A stretch of 64,000 bases of DNA from positions 1,736,001 to 1,800,000 of the forward strand of contig NZ_CP047946.1 of NCBI RefSeq assembly GCF_014279655.1. The letters run 5' to 3'. A program made the translations under genes and the position numbers. The notes under the pieces are model-generated. The model did no database searches. It was given only the letters and a program-made list of their open reading frames with translations, and was not told the origin of the DNA. Position 1 is the first letter of the stretch. Each line of letters starts with the position of its first letter. The stretch is from Synechococcus sp. ROS8604 (GTDB lineage Bacteria; Cyanobacteriota; Cyanobacteriia; PCC-6307; Cyanobiaceae). Below, one piece after another: positions 26,407 through 37,111 of this stretch.

Positions 26407-26952
26407 ATGATGGAACTTGAGATCAAAAAAACTCGCAGGGCAAGATTTGAATCGCGTTTTGAACAGTTACTTTGGAGATTCCGATTAGTAACCATCCTGC
26501 CTGTTGTCATGAGCCTTCTGGGCAGTGTTAGCTGTTTCATCCTTGGAACCCAGGACGAAATCCAAGCACTCAACAAACTTATCAACGGTCACCTGAATTC
26601 AGAAAACAGTATTTTATTACTCGGCAAAGTTGTAGGCGGCATTGATTACTACGTGATTGGCATTGCCCTTCTTATCTTCGGCTATGGCGTGTATGAGCTG
26701 ATTATTTCTGATATCGACCCAAGGCTTCAAGACCTATCCCAAGAAAGGCGAAACATCCTTAGCATTACATCACTAGAAGGCCTCAAACAAAAACTAACCA
26801 ACGTCATTATCGTTGCTCTAATCGTAACAGCATTTAAGCTCATGATTAGCTTTCAAGTGCAATCAATTTCAGAATTACTTCAATTCTGCGGCTGTGTTCT
26901 AATGCTTGCATTTAGTGCCTTGCTTGTTGGTAAAAATCATAAGGAAGCGTAA
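26407..26952 (+). CDS. YqhA/UPF0114 family membrane protein
   Basis: 181 residues with three or four membrane segments (LVTILPVVMSLLGSVSCFIL; YYVIGIALLIFGYGVYELIIS; VIIVALIVTAFKLMISF; ISELLQFCGCVLMLAFSALLVG). The loop YELIISDIDPRLQ followed by SITSLEGLKQKL matches the UPF0114 (YqhA) family. Members are widespread and uncharacterised; a channel or scaffold role is only speculation. A second Met at position 2 is also a possible start. Confidence 0.75.
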   Translation: MMELEIKKTRRARFESRFEQLLWRFRLVTILPVVMSLLGSVSCFILGTQDEIQALNKLINGHLNSENSILLLGKVVGGIDYYVIGIALLIFGYGVYELIISDIDPRLQDLSQERRNILSITSLEGLKQKLTNVIIVALIVTAFKLMISFQVQSISELLQFCGCVLMLAFSALLVGKNHKEA

Positions 26953-27078
26953 ACCCCTTCACACAACCCTTAGAGCCAAAATCCATTCCTAGATAGCCTC
27001 AACTCAAAAGCTTTGGCCCCTCATGATTTCATCTTATTTTTAGCACCCTAAACTTATTCAAGACATCAACGGAAAGCG

Positions 27079-27291
27079 ATGAAGCTGTATCCAAAAGGCA
27101 CGGGAGCTGGAATTTCACTGTTCATCTTGATAGCCCTCGGCATTTACGCCGTCTCTCAAATCGAGGCCATGAAGCGCGCAGCCTTCCGCGAAGGCTTTAG
27201 CTGTGCCATCGATGCAGCTACTGAAAGCATTCACTCGTCTTACCAGTGCAGGGATTATAGAAAAACCATCAAAGAAAAATCTAACCGTTGA
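27079..27291 (+). CDS. Short membrane-anchored hypothetical protein (70 aa)
   Basis: 70 residues with one N-terminal hydrophobic segment (GAGISLFILIALGIYAVSQI) and a hydrophilic C-terminal part with two cysteines (FSCAID, YQCRDYRK). It would be a signal-anchored or secreted protein. No family is recognised. The region is AT-rich and the gene could be lineage-specific; the start at 27079 is the only good ATG. Confidence 0.5.
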   Translation: MKLYPKGTGAGISLFILIALGIYAVSQIEAMKRAAFREGFSCAIDAATESIHSSYQCRDYRKTIKEKSNR

Positions 27292-27601
27292 ATGAGATAA
27301 TTGGACAATCATACGGGCATATATGCCTCAAAAAACCCAAGCAATCGCCACATAAATACCGCTTTAATCAACAAGGAGTCATCTGCAATCTCCTCGCAAA
27401 CAAAAGATCACCTTTCATCACTAGCCACCGAATCAACTGAAACCAACTTCGATCTTTGCATTCTTATCAGATCATTCTGGGCAAGGCTCCTCTTTGTTTT
27501 TTTTCCAAAAGGAAACCTCTGCCCTTAGGCAGAGGTTGAGAAGAATCCACAATAAAAATCTGTAGCAACAACAATGCGCTCATTTGCTGCTAACCAGGAA
27601 A
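27292..27601. other. Gene-poor stretch downstream of rpe
   Basis: About 310 bases without a credible gene; the frame at 27301-27528 is Ser/Asn-rich and low in hydrophobic structure. It ends in a strong hairpin (27514-27537) that closes the rpe transcript. Nothing else is recognised. Confidence 0.6.
27514..27537 (-). terminator. Terminator of rpe
   Basis: A perfect 10-bp stem AACCTCTGCC/GGCAGAGGTT around CTTA, 65 bases past the rpe stop on the minus strand. It is followed on that strand by TTTCCTTTT. The T tract is interrupted but the hairpin is very stable. Confidence 0.75.
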
Positions 27602-28270
27602 CTATGGGCGCTTGCTATTACGAATTCCCTGAATAGCCGCAGCATAGTCAGGCTGATTGAACACCCCAGAGCCACTCACGATTGCGTTAGCACCAGCTTC
27701 AATCACTTTCCATGCATTGCCACCCTTCACGCCACCATCCACTTCAATCCAGGGGTCCAGGCCTTTTTCATCACACATACGACGTAGATCACTGATTTTC
27801 TTGACTTGATTATCAATAAAACTTTGTCCGCCAAAACCGGGGTTCACACTCATGATCAAAACAAGATCACACAGCTCTAAGCAGTACTCGAGCGTATCAA
27901 GTGGGGTGCTGGGATTGAGGACAGCCCCAGCCATTTTGCCAAGGTCTTTAATTTGAGCCAAGTTGCGATGTAAATGAGGACAAGCCTCCACTTGTACAGA
28001 AATAATATCTGCCCCAGCTTTCGCAAAATCTTCGACGTAATTCTCAGGCTGCACAATCATCAGATGCACGTCCAAGGGTTTTTTCGTCACCGGACGCAAG
28101 GCCTCAACAATCAGAGGGCCAATCGTGATGTTGGGAACAAATCGACCATCCATGACGTCGACATGAATCCAATCAGCACCTGCCTCATCAACAGCTTTGA
28201 CGTCCTCACCTAGGCGAGAAAAGTCAGCAGACAGGATCGATGGAGAGATCACCAGGGGTTTGGTGCTCAT
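27602..28270 (-). CDS. rpe: Ribulose-phosphate 3-epimerase
   Basis: 222 residues, the usual length. It interconverts ribulose 5-phosphate and xylulose 5-phosphate in the Calvin and oxidative pentose phosphate pathways. TIM-barrel motifs: [51 protein letters not shown] and EVDGGV. The metal- and acid/base-residues (His, Asp, His, Asp) are all in place. The ATG at 28270 is standard; the frame upstream has no counterpart. It is divergent from glpX, 138 bases apart, so the two Calvin-cycle genes share a promoter region. Confidence 0.96.
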   Translation of the reverse strand: MSTKPLVISPSILSADFSRLGEDVKAVDEAGADWIHVDVMDGRFVPNITIGPLIVEALRPVTKKPLDVHLMIVQPENYVEDFAKAGADIISVQVEACPHLHRNLAQIKDLGKMAGAVLNPSTPLDTLEYCLELCDLVLIMSVNPGFGGQSFIDNQVKKISDLRRMCDEKGLDPWIEVDGGVKGGNAWKVIEAGANAIVSGSGVFNQPDYAAAIQGIRNSKRP

Positions 28271-28408
28271 GGCGGAGTCGGCTAAGGGATCGGACGATTG
28301 TAAAGAGCGCTGATACCACTGATACAGTGAGCCGCGCATATGAGACAGAAATCCCTGCTGTTGCAGGCTTTCTCCTCAAAGCCTCTCTTTAACCCCCGCA
28401 GCACTTAC

Positions 28409-29413
28409 GTGGATCGCACTCTCATCCAGGAAATTCTCGAGATCGTCGAGCAGGCCGCCATCGCTTCCGCCACGCTCTCCGGCAAAGGTCTGAAGGATGA
28501 AGCGGACGCTTTGGCTGTTGATGCCATGCGCAAGCGCATGAATCAAATCCAAATGCAAGGCCGCATTGTGATCGGGGAGGGCGAACGCGACGAAGCTCCC
28601 ATGCTTTACATCGGTGAAGAAGTCGGAACCGGCACTGGTCCTGGCGTGGATTTCGCTGTTGACCCTTGCGAAGGCACAAACCTTTGTGCCTACAGCCAGC
28701 GCGGCTCCATGGCCGTTCTCGCAGCCTCCGACCGTGGTGGCTTGTTCAACGCTCCCGACTTCTACATGAAGAAATTGGCTGCTCCACCAGCAGCAAAGGG
28801 CAAGGTTGACATTCGCAAATCTGCGACTGAAAACATCAAAATCCTCAGTGAGTGCTTGGGTCTTGCTCCTGATGAGCTCACCATTGTTGTGATGGATCGT
28901 GCGCGTCACAAAGATCTGATCACCGAAATCCGCGCCACGGGTGCTCGCATTCAGCCCATCTCCGATGGTGACGTACAAGCAGCGATTGCTTGTGGTTTTG
29001 CTGGAACCGGAACCCATTGCTTGATGGGCATTGGTGCCGCTCCTGAGGGTGTGATCTCCGCTGCCGCCATGCGCGCACTTGGCGGCCACTTCCAGGGACA
29101 ACTGGTGTATGACCCTGCCATTGCTCAGACGTCTGAGTGGGCAGACATGACGAAGGAAGGCAATCTCGCCCGTCTGGCAGAAATGGGCATTACCGACCCA
29201 GATAAGGTGTATGAGGCCAGTGAGCTCGCCTGCGGAGAGCACGTTGTGTTCGCCGGTAGCGGCATCACAGATGGTCTTCTTTTCAACGGAGTGAAGTTCG
29301 AAGCTGATTGCACCCGCACGAGCAGCTTGATCATCAGCAACCTGAACAACACCTGCAGTTTTACGAACACCATCCACATGAAGGATGGAGCTCAAAGCAT
29401 CGCTTTGAACTGA
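28409..29413 (+). CDS. glpX: Class II fructose-1,6-/sedoheptulose-1,7-bisphosphatase
   Basis: 334 residues, the length of cyanobacterial F/SBPase. It hydrolyses FBP and SBP in the Calvin cycle. Motifs include [28 protein letters not shown], a substrate loop with [16 protein letters not shown] and TGLLFN-like [13 protein letters not shown]. The start is the GTG at 28409 giving the canonical [15 protein letters not shown]; an ATG frame starting at 28340 would add a 23-residue extension with no family counterpart. It is followed 33 bases later by hemA. Confidence 0.92.
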   Translation: MDRTLIQEILEIVEQAAIASATLSGKGLKDEADALAVDAMRKRMNQIQMQGRIVIGEGERDEAPMLYIGEEVGTGTGPGVDFAVDPCEGTNLCAYSQRGSMAVLAASDRGGLFNAPDFYMKKLAAPPAAKGKVDIRKSATENIKILSECLGLAPDELTIVVMDRARHKDLITEIRATGARIQPISDGDVQAAIACGFAGTGTHCLMGIGAAPEGVISAAAMRALGGHFQGQLVYDPAIAQTSEWADMTKEGNLARLAEMGITDPDKVYEASELACGEHVVFAGSGITDGLLFNGVKFEADCTRTSSLIISNLNNTCSFTNTIHMKDGAQSIALN

Positions 29414-29445
29414 TTCACGACTCGCAGCAACAGAGGGATTTCTCC

Positions 29446-30759
29446 ATGCATATCGCCGTCGTCGGCCTCAGTCATCGAACGGCTCCGGTCGAAGTGCGCG
29501 AAAAGCTCAGTATTCCTGAGCAAACCATGGAGGAATCCCTAGGAAACCTGCGAAATCATGAGCAGGTGCTCGAGGCCTCCATCCTCAGCACCTGCAACCG
29601 ACTTGAGATTTACACCCTGGTGCGCAACCCGGATTTAGGGATTGCTGCCGTCCGCGATTTTTTGAGTGGCCACTCCGGTTTGGAAAGCCGTGATCTTTCT
29701 CCGCACCTTTTCACTTATCACCACGACGAAGCCATTGCGCATCTGATGCGCGTAACGGCAGGGCTCGACAGCCTCGTTCTTGGTGAAGGGCAAATTTTGT
29801 CCCAGGTCAAGAAGATGATGCGCCTGGGCCAAGAGCACAAATCGATCGGACCCATCCTGAACCGTTTGCTGACACAAGCTGTCAGCACAGGAAAGCGTGT
29901 CCGCTCGGAAACCAACCTCAGCACCGGAGCTGTGTCCGTGAGCTCCGCAGCCGTGGAATTAGCTCAACTCAAGCTTGGGCAATCGCGCGGCCAGGATGCC
30001 CTGGTCACTCTTGAAACCGAGCAGATCGCCGTTGTTGGTGCTGGACGGATGAGCCGTTTGTTACTCCAACACCTCCAAGCGAAGGGAGCCTCTGGAGTGG
30101 TGTTGCTGAATCGCACCATCGAGCGGGCCTCAGCCCTTGCAACTGATTTTCCAAACCTGCCCATTCAGTGCCGGGGACTCGACGCCCTTGATCAGTGCTT
30201 GAGCACCTGTTCGTTGGTGTTTACGAGCACGGCAGCCGATGACCCGATCATTGATGCCAGCCGATTGAACGGTCTCAATCGCCGCAGTTCATTGCGACTG
30301 ATTGATATCGGTGTGCCCCGCAACATCGCCTCCGATGTGCGCGATGTGTCTGGGGTGGAATCCCACGATGTTGACGATCTTCAAGAGGTGGTAGAGCGCA
30401 ACCAAGAGGCTCGGCAGCAGGTTGCACGGGAGGCTGAAGGATTGCTCTTAGAGGAGGGACGCCTCTTCCTCGAGTGGTGGGATAGCCTGGAGGCCGTGCC
30501 CACCATCAACCGGTTAAGAGCCTCGCTCGAGGAGATTCGGGTCGAGGAACTCACCAAAGCGCTGAGCCGTATGGGGCCTGATTTCTCAGCGCGAGAACGC
30601 AAGGTGGTGGAAGCCTTAACCAAGGGAATGATCAACAAGATCCTCCACACCCCTGTGACCCAGCTCCGCTGTCCCCAGCAACGCAGCGAACGTCAACAGG
30701 CTCTTCAGGTGGTGGAAAAAATCTTTGATTTGGACTCTGGAGCAGCCGGTCAAGATTGA
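29446..30759 (+). CDS. hemA: Glutamyl-tRNA reductase
   Basis: 437 residues. It makes glutamate-1-semialdehyde from Glu-tRNA, the first committed step of haem, chlorophyll and bilin synthesis, upstream of pcyA chemistry. The start MHIAVVGLSHRTAPVEVRE, the catalytic Cys in ILSTCNRLEIYT, SLVLGEGQILSQVK, the NADPH-binding AVVGAGRMSRLLL and the C-terminal dimerisation helices are all present. Feedback control by haem is expected in the family. It lies in a plus-strand run glpX-hemA-glgC-gnd-pgl. Confidence 0.96.
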   Translation: MHIAVVGLSHRTAPVEVREKLSIPEQTMEESLGNLRNHEQVLEASILSTCNRLEIYTLVRNPDLGIAAVRDFLSGHSGLESRDLSPHLFTYHHDEAIAHLMRVTAGLDSLVLGEGQILSQVKKMMRLGQEHKSIGPILNRLLTQAVSTGKRVRSETNLSTGAVSVSSAAVELAQLKLGQSRGQDALVTLETEQIAVVGAGRMSRLLLQHLQAKGASGVVLLNRTIERASALATDFPNLPIQCRGLDALDQCLSTCSLVFTSTAADDPIIDASRLNGLNRRSSLRLIDIGVPRNIASDVRDVSGVESHDVDDLQEVVERNQEARQQVAREAEGLLLEEGRLFLEWWDSLEAVPTINRLRASLEEIRVEELTKALSRMGPDFSARERKVVEALTKGMINKILHTPVTQLRCPQQRSERQQALQVVEKIFDLDSGAAGQD

Positions 30760-30853
30760 TTCCCTTTCAATCTCCACGATCTGGCCCAAGGGTTGGTTTT
30801 GAGAGCGAAAAGTCCAGTAAGTTTGCAACGCATAGCCGAAAGGCGGGAGCGGC

Positions 30854-32149
30854 ATGAAGCGAGTACTGGCAATCATTCTCGGGGGAGGGGCTGGAACCCG
30901 CCTCCAACCACTCACAAAGATGAGAGCCAAGCCAGCTGTGCCCTTGGCGGGCAAGTATCGCCTTATTGATATTCCAATCAGTAATTGCATCAACTCCAGC
31001 ATCAACAAGATGTATGTGTTGACGCAATTCAATAGCGCTTCACTCAATCGCCATCTCAGCCAGACGTACAACCTCAATGCCGGATTTGGGCAAGGATTTG
31101 TAGAAGTCTTAGCGGCCCAACAAACCCTCGATAGCCCCTCCTGGTTTGAAGGAACGGCTGATGCAGTGCGGCAGTACCAAACCCTGTTTAGCGAATGGGA
31201 TGTGGATGAATATCTGATCCTCTCCGGTGATCAGCTCTACCGCATGGACTACAGCCGTTTTGTGGAGCATCACCGCAGTACTGGCGCCGACCTCACCGTT
31301 GCAGCACTGCCCGTAGACGCTGCCCAGGCCGAAGCGTTCGGTTTAATGCGCACCGATAACGATGGGAATATCAAGGAATTCCGCGAGAAGCCCAAAGGCG
31401 ATTCCTTAAAGGAAATGGCCGTTGACACGTCCCGTTTTGGCCTCAGCGCTGAGTCTTCTAAGGAGCGCCCCTACCTCGCCTCCATGGGCATTTACGTCTT
31501 CAGTCGTAAAACGCTTTTCGATCTGCTCGACGCCAATCCCGGCCATAAGGATTTCGGCAAAGAGGTGATCCCAGAAGCGCTATCACGGGGTGACGTCCTC
31601 AAGAGCTATGTCTTTGATGATTACTGGGAAGACATCGGTACCATCGGTGCCTTCTATGAAGCCAATCTGGCCCTAACGCAGCAGCCAACCCCTCCATTCA
31701 GCTTCTACGACGAAGCATTCCCGATCTACACCCGCCCGCGGTATCTGCCCCCTAGCAAGTTTGTGGACAGTCAGATCACAGATTCGATCATTAGTGAGGG
31801 ATCGATTATCAAGGCCTGCAGCATTCACCACTCCGTCCTTGGTGTTCGTAGTCGCGTGGAAAACAATGTGGTCCTCCAGGATTCTTTGTTGATGGGAGCT
31901 GACTTCTTTGAATCGCAAAGCGAACGCGAAACCCTGAGAGCGCGAGGCGGTATTCCTGTCGGCGTTGGCGAGGGCACCACTGTGAAGCGCGCCATTCTTG
32001 ATAAGAATGCCCGTATTGGTAAAAACGTCACCATCGTGAATAAGGATCACGTGGAAGAAGCTGATCGTCCTGAACACGGCTTCTACATACGTAATGGCAT
32101 CGTCGTAGTCGTTAAAAATGCATCGATTGCCGACGACACAGTGATTTGA
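30854..32149 (+). CDS. glgC: Glucose-1-phosphate adenylyltransferase (ADP-glucose pyrophosphorylase)
   Basis: 431 residues. It makes ADP-glucose for glycogen. Catalytic domain: [35 protein letters not shown], then [11 protein letters not shown]. Beta-helix C-terminal domain with [21 protein letters not shown]. The Lys and Arg positions that bind the 3-PGA activator near both ends appear conserved. It is followed by a hairpin at 32169-32208. Confidence 0.96.
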   Translation: MKRVLAIILGGGAGTRLQPLTKMRAKPAVPLAGKYRLIDIPISNCINSSINKMYVLTQFNSASLNRHLSQTYNLNAGFGQGFVEVLAAQQTLDSPSWFEGTADAVRQYQTLFSEWDVDEYLILSGDQLYRMDYSRFVEHHRSTGADLTVAALPVDAAQAEAFGLMRTDNDGNIKEFREKPKGDSLKEMAVDTSRFGLSAESSKERPYLASMGIYVFSRKTLFDLLDANPGHKDFGKEVIPEALSRGDVLKSYVFDDYWEDIGTIGAFYEANLALTQQPTPPFSFYDEAFPIYTRPRYLPPSKFVDSQITDSIISEGSIIKACSIHHSVLGVRSRVENNVVLQDSLLMGADFFESQSERETLRARGGIPVGVGEGTTVKRAILDKNARIGKNVTIVNKDHVEEADRPEHGFYIRNGIVVVVKNASIADDTVI

Positions 32150-32168
32150 GGACAACGTGAACGAAGGA

Positions 32169-32208
32169 TTGGCGCTTCCATCTCTTATTCCTGACAGAGA
32201 TGGGCCAA
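32169..32208 (+). terminator. Probable terminator of glgC
   Basis: An 8-bp perfect stem CCATCTCT/AGAGATGG (32178-32185, 32196-32203), extended by an outer TTGGC/GCCAA pair across a small bulge. The T tract is weak (TTTGCAGCCGATTTTT), so termination may be partial and allow reading into gnd. Confidence 0.6.
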
Positions 32209-32264
32209 TTTGCAGCCGATTTTTGATCCTGTGGTCACACTGACTTCAGTGAACGAAGTTTTGG

Positions 32265-33683
32265 ATGTCCAAGTCTCACTTTGGTCTTATCGGTCTAGGC
32301 GTGATGGGCGAAAACCTTGTTCTCAACGCTGAGAGCAACGGTTTTTCGAGTGTTGTTTACAACCGCACTTATTCAAAGACTGAAGACTTTCTGAAAGGTC
32401 GTGGCGCTGGTAAAAACATTCAAGGTGCCACCGACCTTCAAGATTTTGTCAACAAATTAGAAAGACCTCGCCGCATCTTGATGATGGTGAAAGCGGGGGG
32501 TCCTGTTGATGCCGTCATCGAACAGATTTCTCCCTTTTTAGATGAAGGAGATCTCTTGATTGATGGGGGCAACTCGGAATATCGCGACACAGAGCGTCGT
32601 GTGGCCGAGTTGGAAAGCAAAAGCTTCGGCTTCATCGGCATGGGCGTGTCTGGCGGTGCCAAAGGCGCTTTAGAAGGTCCGAGCATGATGCCCGGCGGCA
32701 CCAAGGCCTCTTACGACGCCATCGAAAGCCTGGTCACCAAAATGGCGGCCCAAGTCGAAGACGGTCCTTGTGTGACCTACATCGGCCCAGGCGGATCAGG
32801 ACACTTCGTCAAAACAGTCCACAACGGCATCGAGTACGGCATCGAGCAAATCCTTGCCGAGGGCTATGACCTCATGAAGAGAGTTGGGGGCATGAATGGC
32901 ACCCAGATGGCCGACGTCTTTGCCCATTGGAACAGCACGGAGGAACTCGCCTCTTACCTCGTTGAGATCACAGAGGTCTGCTTGCGCACCAAGGATCCCG
33001 ATGATGGGAGCGATCTGATCGAAAAGATTCAGGACAAAGCTGGGCAAAAAGGCACGGGTTTATGGACTGTGGTGAGTGCCTTGCAGATGGGTGCTTCCGT
33101 ACCAACCATCTATGCAGCCCTCAATGGCCGCGTGATGAGTTCGATGAAAGATCAGCGCGTCAAAGCGGAAACCATCCTCAAAGGTCCCGCGGTCAAACCC
33201 TTTGATCTCGGCACCCCTGCCGATGGAATGGCACCCCTGATGGATGCGATGGTGCTCGCTTGCATGGCCAGCTACGCCCAAGGCATGGAGCTTCTACGGA
33301 TCGCTTCCGCAGAGCATGATTACAACTTGAACATGCCTGCGATCGCTCAGATCTGGAAGGGTGGCTGCATCATTCGCGCCCGACTTCTGAAGCGTATTCA
33401 GGATGCCTTCACAACCGATCCGCAGCTGACCAATCTGCTCATTGATCCTTGGTTTGCCAATCAGGTCAACACCCGACTTCCTGGTTTAGCCAAAGTTGTT
33501 GCAGGTGCAGCTGAAGCAGGCATTCCTGTGCCCTGCCTCAGCAACACCCTCGACTACATCAACAGCTACCGCACCGCTCGTCTGCCTCAAAATGCGGTTC
33601 AAGCCATGCGTGACTGCTTTGGCTCCCACACCTATGAACGGGTGGATAAGGAAGGTAGTTTCCATACCGAGTGGTTGGATTGA
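32265..33683 (+). CDS. gnd: 6-phosphogluconate dehydrogenase (decarboxylating)
   Basis: 472 residues, the long-chain form. It makes ribulose 5-phosphate and NADPH in the oxidative pentose phosphate pathway used in the dark. It has GLGVMGENLVLN, MVKAGGPVDAVI, GVSGGAKGALEGPSMMPGG, and the catalytic GPGGSGHFVKTVHNGIEYG. The C-terminal RDCFGSHTYERVDKEGSFHTEW ends as usual. It is followed after 8 bases by pgl, giving a compact oxidative-pathway unit. Confidence 0.97.
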   Translation: MSKSHFGLIGLGVMGENLVLNAESNGFSSVVYNRTYSKTEDFLKGRGAGKNIQGATDLQDFVNKLERPRRILMMVKAGGPVDAVIEQISPFLDEGDLLIDGGNSEYRDTERRVAELESKSFGFIGMGVSGGAKGALEGPSMMPGGTKASYDAIESLVTKMAAQVEDGPCVTYIGPGGSGHFVKTVHNGIEYGIEQILAEGYDLMKRVGGMNGTQMADVFAHWNSTEELASYLVEITEVCLRTKDPDDGSDLIEKIQDKAGQKGTGLWTVVSALQMGASVPTIYAALNGRVMSSMKDQRVKAETILKGPAVKPFDLGTPADGMAPLMDAMVLACMASYAQGMELLRIASAEHDYNLNMPAIAQIWKGGCIIRARLLKRIQDAFTTDPQLTNLLIDPWFANQVNTRLPGLAKVVAGAAEAGIPVPCLSNTLDYINSYRTARLPQNAVQAMRDCFGSHTYERVDKEGSFHTEWLD

Positions 33684-33691
33684 ACGAACCG

Positions 33692-34408
33692 ATGGCTTCC
33701 TATCGCATTGAACGGGCCCGAGATCCCCAGGATCTAGCCCTGAGGGCCTCTGAATACATCGCCACAGCCATCCAGCTAGCGCTCGATCAACGGGATCGCG
33801 CTCAGATTGCTCTATCTGGAGGAACCACTCCCTCCCCGGCGTATCAGCGGTTGGGCCAGCAACACTTGCCCTGGAATCGTGTGGATGTGTTTTTAGGGGA
33901 CGAGCGCTGGGTGTCTGCTGATGACGCGTCCAGCAACGCCCGCATGCTCCGCTCCACCTTGCTCCAACCCGGTGAGCCCGGTGCAGCGGCCTGTTTTCAT
34001 CCTGTTCCAACGGTGGAGCTTCCCTCAGCAGAAGCCAGCGCCGAGGCTTTCGCAGAGCTGATTGCCAAACATTGCAGTGGCGAACCACCGATCTTCGACA
34101 TGATGGTCTTGGGTCTTGGGGATGACGGTCATACCGCCTCACTCTTCCCAGGCACTGAGGCTCCTGACGTCCGTGATCGTTGGACCACGATCGGACGGGG
34201 CAAGGGATTGGAGCGCATCACCCTGACCGCTCCGGTGCTCAGCGCTTCTCGAACCGTGATGTTCCTCGTGAGTGGTGCCAACAAACAGGAAGCCCTGCGT
34301 CGCTTGCTCGATCCAGCTGAGTCCGCACAACGAACGCCTGCGAAGTTGGTCCAACCCGAGGCAGAAATCATTGTTCTTACCGACGAAGCTGCCAGCTTAG
34401 GTCTTTAA
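33692..34408 (+). CDS. pgl: 6-phosphogluconolactonase
   Basis: 238 residues. It hydrolyses 6-phosphogluconolactone, the step just before gnd. It has ALSGGTTPSPAYQRL, VFLGDERWV and the signature LGLGDDGHTASLFPGT with the catalytic His. The ATG at 33692 gives the usual start; a frame from 33671 would overlap gnd. Confidence 0.95.
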   Translation: MASYRIERARDPQDLALRASEYIATAIQLALDQRDRAQIALSGGTTPSPAYQRLGQQHLPWNRVDVFLGDERWVSADDASSNARMLRSTLLQPGEPGAAACFHPVPTVELPSAEASAEAFAELIAKHCSGEPPIFDMMVLGLGDDGHTASLFPGTEAPDVRDRWTTIGRGKGLERITLTAPVLSASRTVMFLVSGANKQEALRRLLDPAESAQRTPAKLVQPEAEIIVLTDEAASLGL

Positions 34409-34434
34409 ATAAGCATTCCTTGTGCAGGGTTGAG

Positions 34435-34971
34435 ATGACCATCCCCCGTGTCTCATTCGATTCGTGGGCCACGCTCAACGACACGATCATGGGGGGGAGA
34501 AGCCAAGCCGGCTGCCGCCTCACGCCTGAAGGCCTATTGCTCGAAGGTGAGGTGATCGCTGATGGAGGGGGGTTTGTGAGTTGTCGCTCCCCGCTATTGC
34601 GCCCACCTCTCGATCTTTCGGCGTTCAGTGGGTTGCGCTTAACGATTGCAGGGGAGGGGCGAACCCTGAAATTTGCAGTGGCCTGCGCTGATGGATTGAT
34701 GGGACTCACAGAGATGATTCCAGGGGGACTGCGCTGGGTGATGCCCGTGCCAACGGAAGCGGAAGGAACCACTGTGGCGGAGATTGCATTCAAAGATCTT
34801 CAGCCCGTGGTCCGTGCCAAACCGGTTGGACTGCCTTTGCGCTTTGATTCATCTGCGATCACTCGCTTACAAGTGCTCCATTCCCGGTTTGATGAAGCGG
34901 GATCGGCCAATCCAGGCTTCCGTGCGGGTGCAATCCGGATTCTGATTCATTCCATCGAAGCCTACAAATGA
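34435..34971 (+). CDS. CIA30-domain protein
   Basis: 178 residues. A CIA30-type beta-sandwich (complex I intermediate-associated protein 30) is suggested by VSFDSWATLNDTIMGGRSQAG, FVSCRSPLLRPPLDLSAFSGLRL and ITRLQVLHSRF. The ATG at 34435 is preferred over the upstream TTG because GGGTTGAG precedes it. It ends in an ATGA overlap with the next gene. In cyanobacteria these proteins are thought to act in assembly of NDH or photosynthetic complexes; that is inference from the family name. It is the next gene after pgl. Confidence 0.75.
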   Translation: MTIPRVSFDSWATLNDTIMGGRSQAGCRLTPEGLLLEGEVIADGGGFVSCRSPLLRPPLDLSAFSGLRLTIAGEGRTLKFAVACADGLMGLTEMIPGGLRWVMPVPTEAEGTTVAEIAFKDLQPVVRAKPVGLPLRFDSSAITRLQVLHSRFDEAGSANPGFRAGAIRILIHSIEAYK

Positions 34972-35357
34972 TTGATTTAGCTGTTGTGATTGCCCACACG
35001 GCTGATCTCTGCCGCAAGCCTTATCAACATGCTGTTGTTCCGATTCACGCGGACGAAGGAGCGTCAGCATCCAGCATTGACGATCTGTTCGTTCGCATCG
35101 AAACCCGTGATGCATCCGGCTCTCGCATGGAGGCCATGGATCTAGAACTCGAGATCTATCGGAGCGGCAATGATGTGAATCTCATGCTCAGTTGGTGTGA
35201 TCAAGCTGAGCGCCCCATGCTTTGGCAGGGACAACATCCCGTTTGGATGCATGGAGACAACGGCATGCGCTGCACGGCACCAGCCGATGGCCAACCATTG
35301 GAAGCGATGGCACGCAGGCTGAGGGCACAACTCGTCACTCAAACCCATGGGGATTGA
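34968..35357 (+). CDS. Conserved-type hypothetical protein
   Basis: 129 residues, no recognised domain. It opens MIDLAVVIAHTADLC and has a mixed, soluble composition (RSGNDVNLMLSWCDQAERPMLW). The 4-base overlap with the CIA30 gene argues that it is real and co-translated. It may be a partner of that protein. It is convergent with ilvD, 27 bases apart. Confidence 0.65.
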   Translation: MIDLAVVIAHTADLCRKPYQHAVVPIHADEGASASSIDDLFVRIETRDASGSRMEAMDLELEIYRSGNDVNLMLSWCDQAERPMLWQGQHPVWMHGDNGMRCTAPADGQPLEAMARRLRAQLVTQTHGD

Positions 35358-35384
35358 TGATGAATCCACCGTTCTAAAGGTGCC

Positions 35385-37058
35385 TTAATCAGGCTGATCG
35401 GTGACCGCACCTAGGCTCGAACTTGAAACAAGTCGAGCGTATTTGCCAAGAATTCCGGTCTTGTATTTAGGGGTGTGACCGGACCACATGCGACGGCGTT
35501 GGTCGAGTTCAGCGTCATCCACATTGAGTTGAAGAAGATTCTGATTGGCATCCACGGTGATGCTGTCCCCCTCCATCACAAGACCGATGGCTCCGCCAAC
35601 GGCCGCTTCTGGTGCCACGTGGCCAACAACCAAGCCATAGGTTCCACCGCTGAATCGGCCATCGGTGATCAAGGCCACTTTGTCCCCTAATCCCTGCCCA
35701 ACGATGGCAGCGGTTGGTGCCAACATTTCGCGCATTCCAGGTCCTCCCACTGGACCTTCCTGGCGAATCACAATCACATCACCTGGATGAATTTGTTTCC
35801 CAATAATCGAGGCCAAACAATCCTCTTCGCTTTCGAAAACGCGTGCAGGACCCGTTAAGACGGGAGTTTTAATCCCGCTAATTTTGGCGACGGCTCCTTC
35901 ACTTGCCAAATTTCCCTTCAGGATCGCCAGGTGACCTTTTGCATAAAGAGGATTGCTCAAGGGCCTAATCACTTCTTGCCCTTCAGGAGGTGTTGAGGGG
36001 ATATCTGCTAACAATTCCTCCAATGTTTTGCCTTCAATCGTGCGGCATTTCCCATGGAGAAGTCCCGCATCCAAGAGCAATTTCATCACCTGTGGAATAC
36101 CGCCAGCCTGATGAAGATCCACGGTGACAAAACGACCGCTCGGTTTGAGGTCGCAAATCACAGGCACACGCTCTCTGATCATTTCAAAATCATCAATGCT
36201 GAGATTCACGCCAGCGGTGCGTGCGATGGCGAGCAAATGCAACACAGAATTTGTGGAGCCGCCTACCGCCATGATCACACTGATCGCATTCTCAAAGGCT
36301 TCACGCGTGAGTAGATCAAGGGGGCGAATCTTGGCTTTGATCGCTTCAACCAGAACCTCTCCAGAGCGGGCCGCACTCTCTGCCTTTTCCTCATCTTCTG
36401 CAGCCATTGTTGAACTATGGGGAAGACTCAGCCCCATCGTTTCAATCGCGGCACTCATCGTATTGGCGGTGAACATGCCTCCACAGCTGCCAGCACCAGG
36501 GCAAGCATTTTTTTCAATCGCTGTCAGCTGCTCTTCATCAATTTTCCCGCTTGTAATCTGACCGACAGCCTCAAAAGCACTCACAACAGTGAGGTCACAG
36601 CCTCCAAGTTTCCCAGGCTTAATCGTTCCCCCATACACAAAGATCGAGGGAATATTCATGCGTGCCATCGCCAACATGGCGCCAGGCATATTTTTATCGC
36701 AGCCACCAACGGCAAGAACGCCATCCATACTCTGGCCATTGCAGGCCGTTTCGATCGCATCGGCGATGACCTCACGACTCACCAAGGAATATTTCATTCC
36801 TTCGGTGCCCATAGAAATGCCATCACTCACAGTGATCGTGCCGAACATCTGAGGCATGCCCCCAGCCTTTCGAGCAGCGTCTTCAGCGCGGCGGGACAGC
36901 CCATCCAATCCCACGTTGCACGGTGTGATGGTGCTGTAGCCGTTGGCGATTCCGATGATTGGCTTGCCGAAATCGTCGTCACCAAAGCCCACCGCTCTCA
37001 GCATGGCTCGATTGGGTGAGCGCTGAATGCCTTGAGTGACGGCGTCTGAGCGAAGCAT
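35385..37058 (-). CDS. ilvD: Dihydroxy-acid dehydratase
   Basis: 557 residues. It dehydrates dihydroxy acids in valine and isoleucine synthesis and uses an iron-sulfur cluster. Motifs: [44 protein letters not shown] and [18 protein letters not shown]. The start at ATG 37058 gives the canonical [21 protein letters not shown] 12-residue longer frame exists but lacks family support. It is followed upstream by a small coiled-coil gene on the same strand. Confidence 0.96.
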   Translation of the reverse strand: MLRSDAVTQGIQRSPNRAMLRAVGFGDDDFGKPIIGIANGYSTITPCNVGLDGLSRRAEDAARKAGGMPQMFGTITVSDGISMGTEGMKYSLVSREVIADAIETACNGQSMDGVLAVGGCDKNMPGAMLAMARMNIPSIFVYGGTIKPGKLGGCDLTVVSAFEAVGQITSGKIDEEQLTAIEKNACPGAGSCGGMFTANTMSAAIETMGLSLPHSSTMAAEDEEKAESAARSGEVLVEAIKAKIRPLDLLTREAFENAISVIMAVGGSTNSVLHLLAIARTAGVNLSIDDFEMIRERVPVICDLKPSGRFVTVDLHQAGGIPQVMKLLLDAGLLHGKCRTIEGKTLEELLADIPSTPPEGQEVIRPLSNPLYAKGHLAILKGNLASEGAVAKISGIKTPVLTGPARVFESEEDCLASIIGKQIHPGDVIVIRQEGPVGGPGMREMLAPTAAIVGQGLGDKVALITDGRFSGGTYGLVVGHVAPEAAVGGAIGLVMEGDSITVDANQNLLQLNVDDAELDQRRRMWSGHTPKYKTGILGKYARLVSSSSLGAVTDQPD

Positions 37059-37111
37059 GGCAACGACTGGATCGCAGATTGGGAGAGGTCCCAACTTACC
37101 GGCCGTGGGGA

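Noticed and set aside
27301-27528. 75-codon frame downstream of the 70-aa protein
   Set aside because: Polar and Ser/Asn-rich, ends in the rpe terminator, begins with TTG; no supporting feature.
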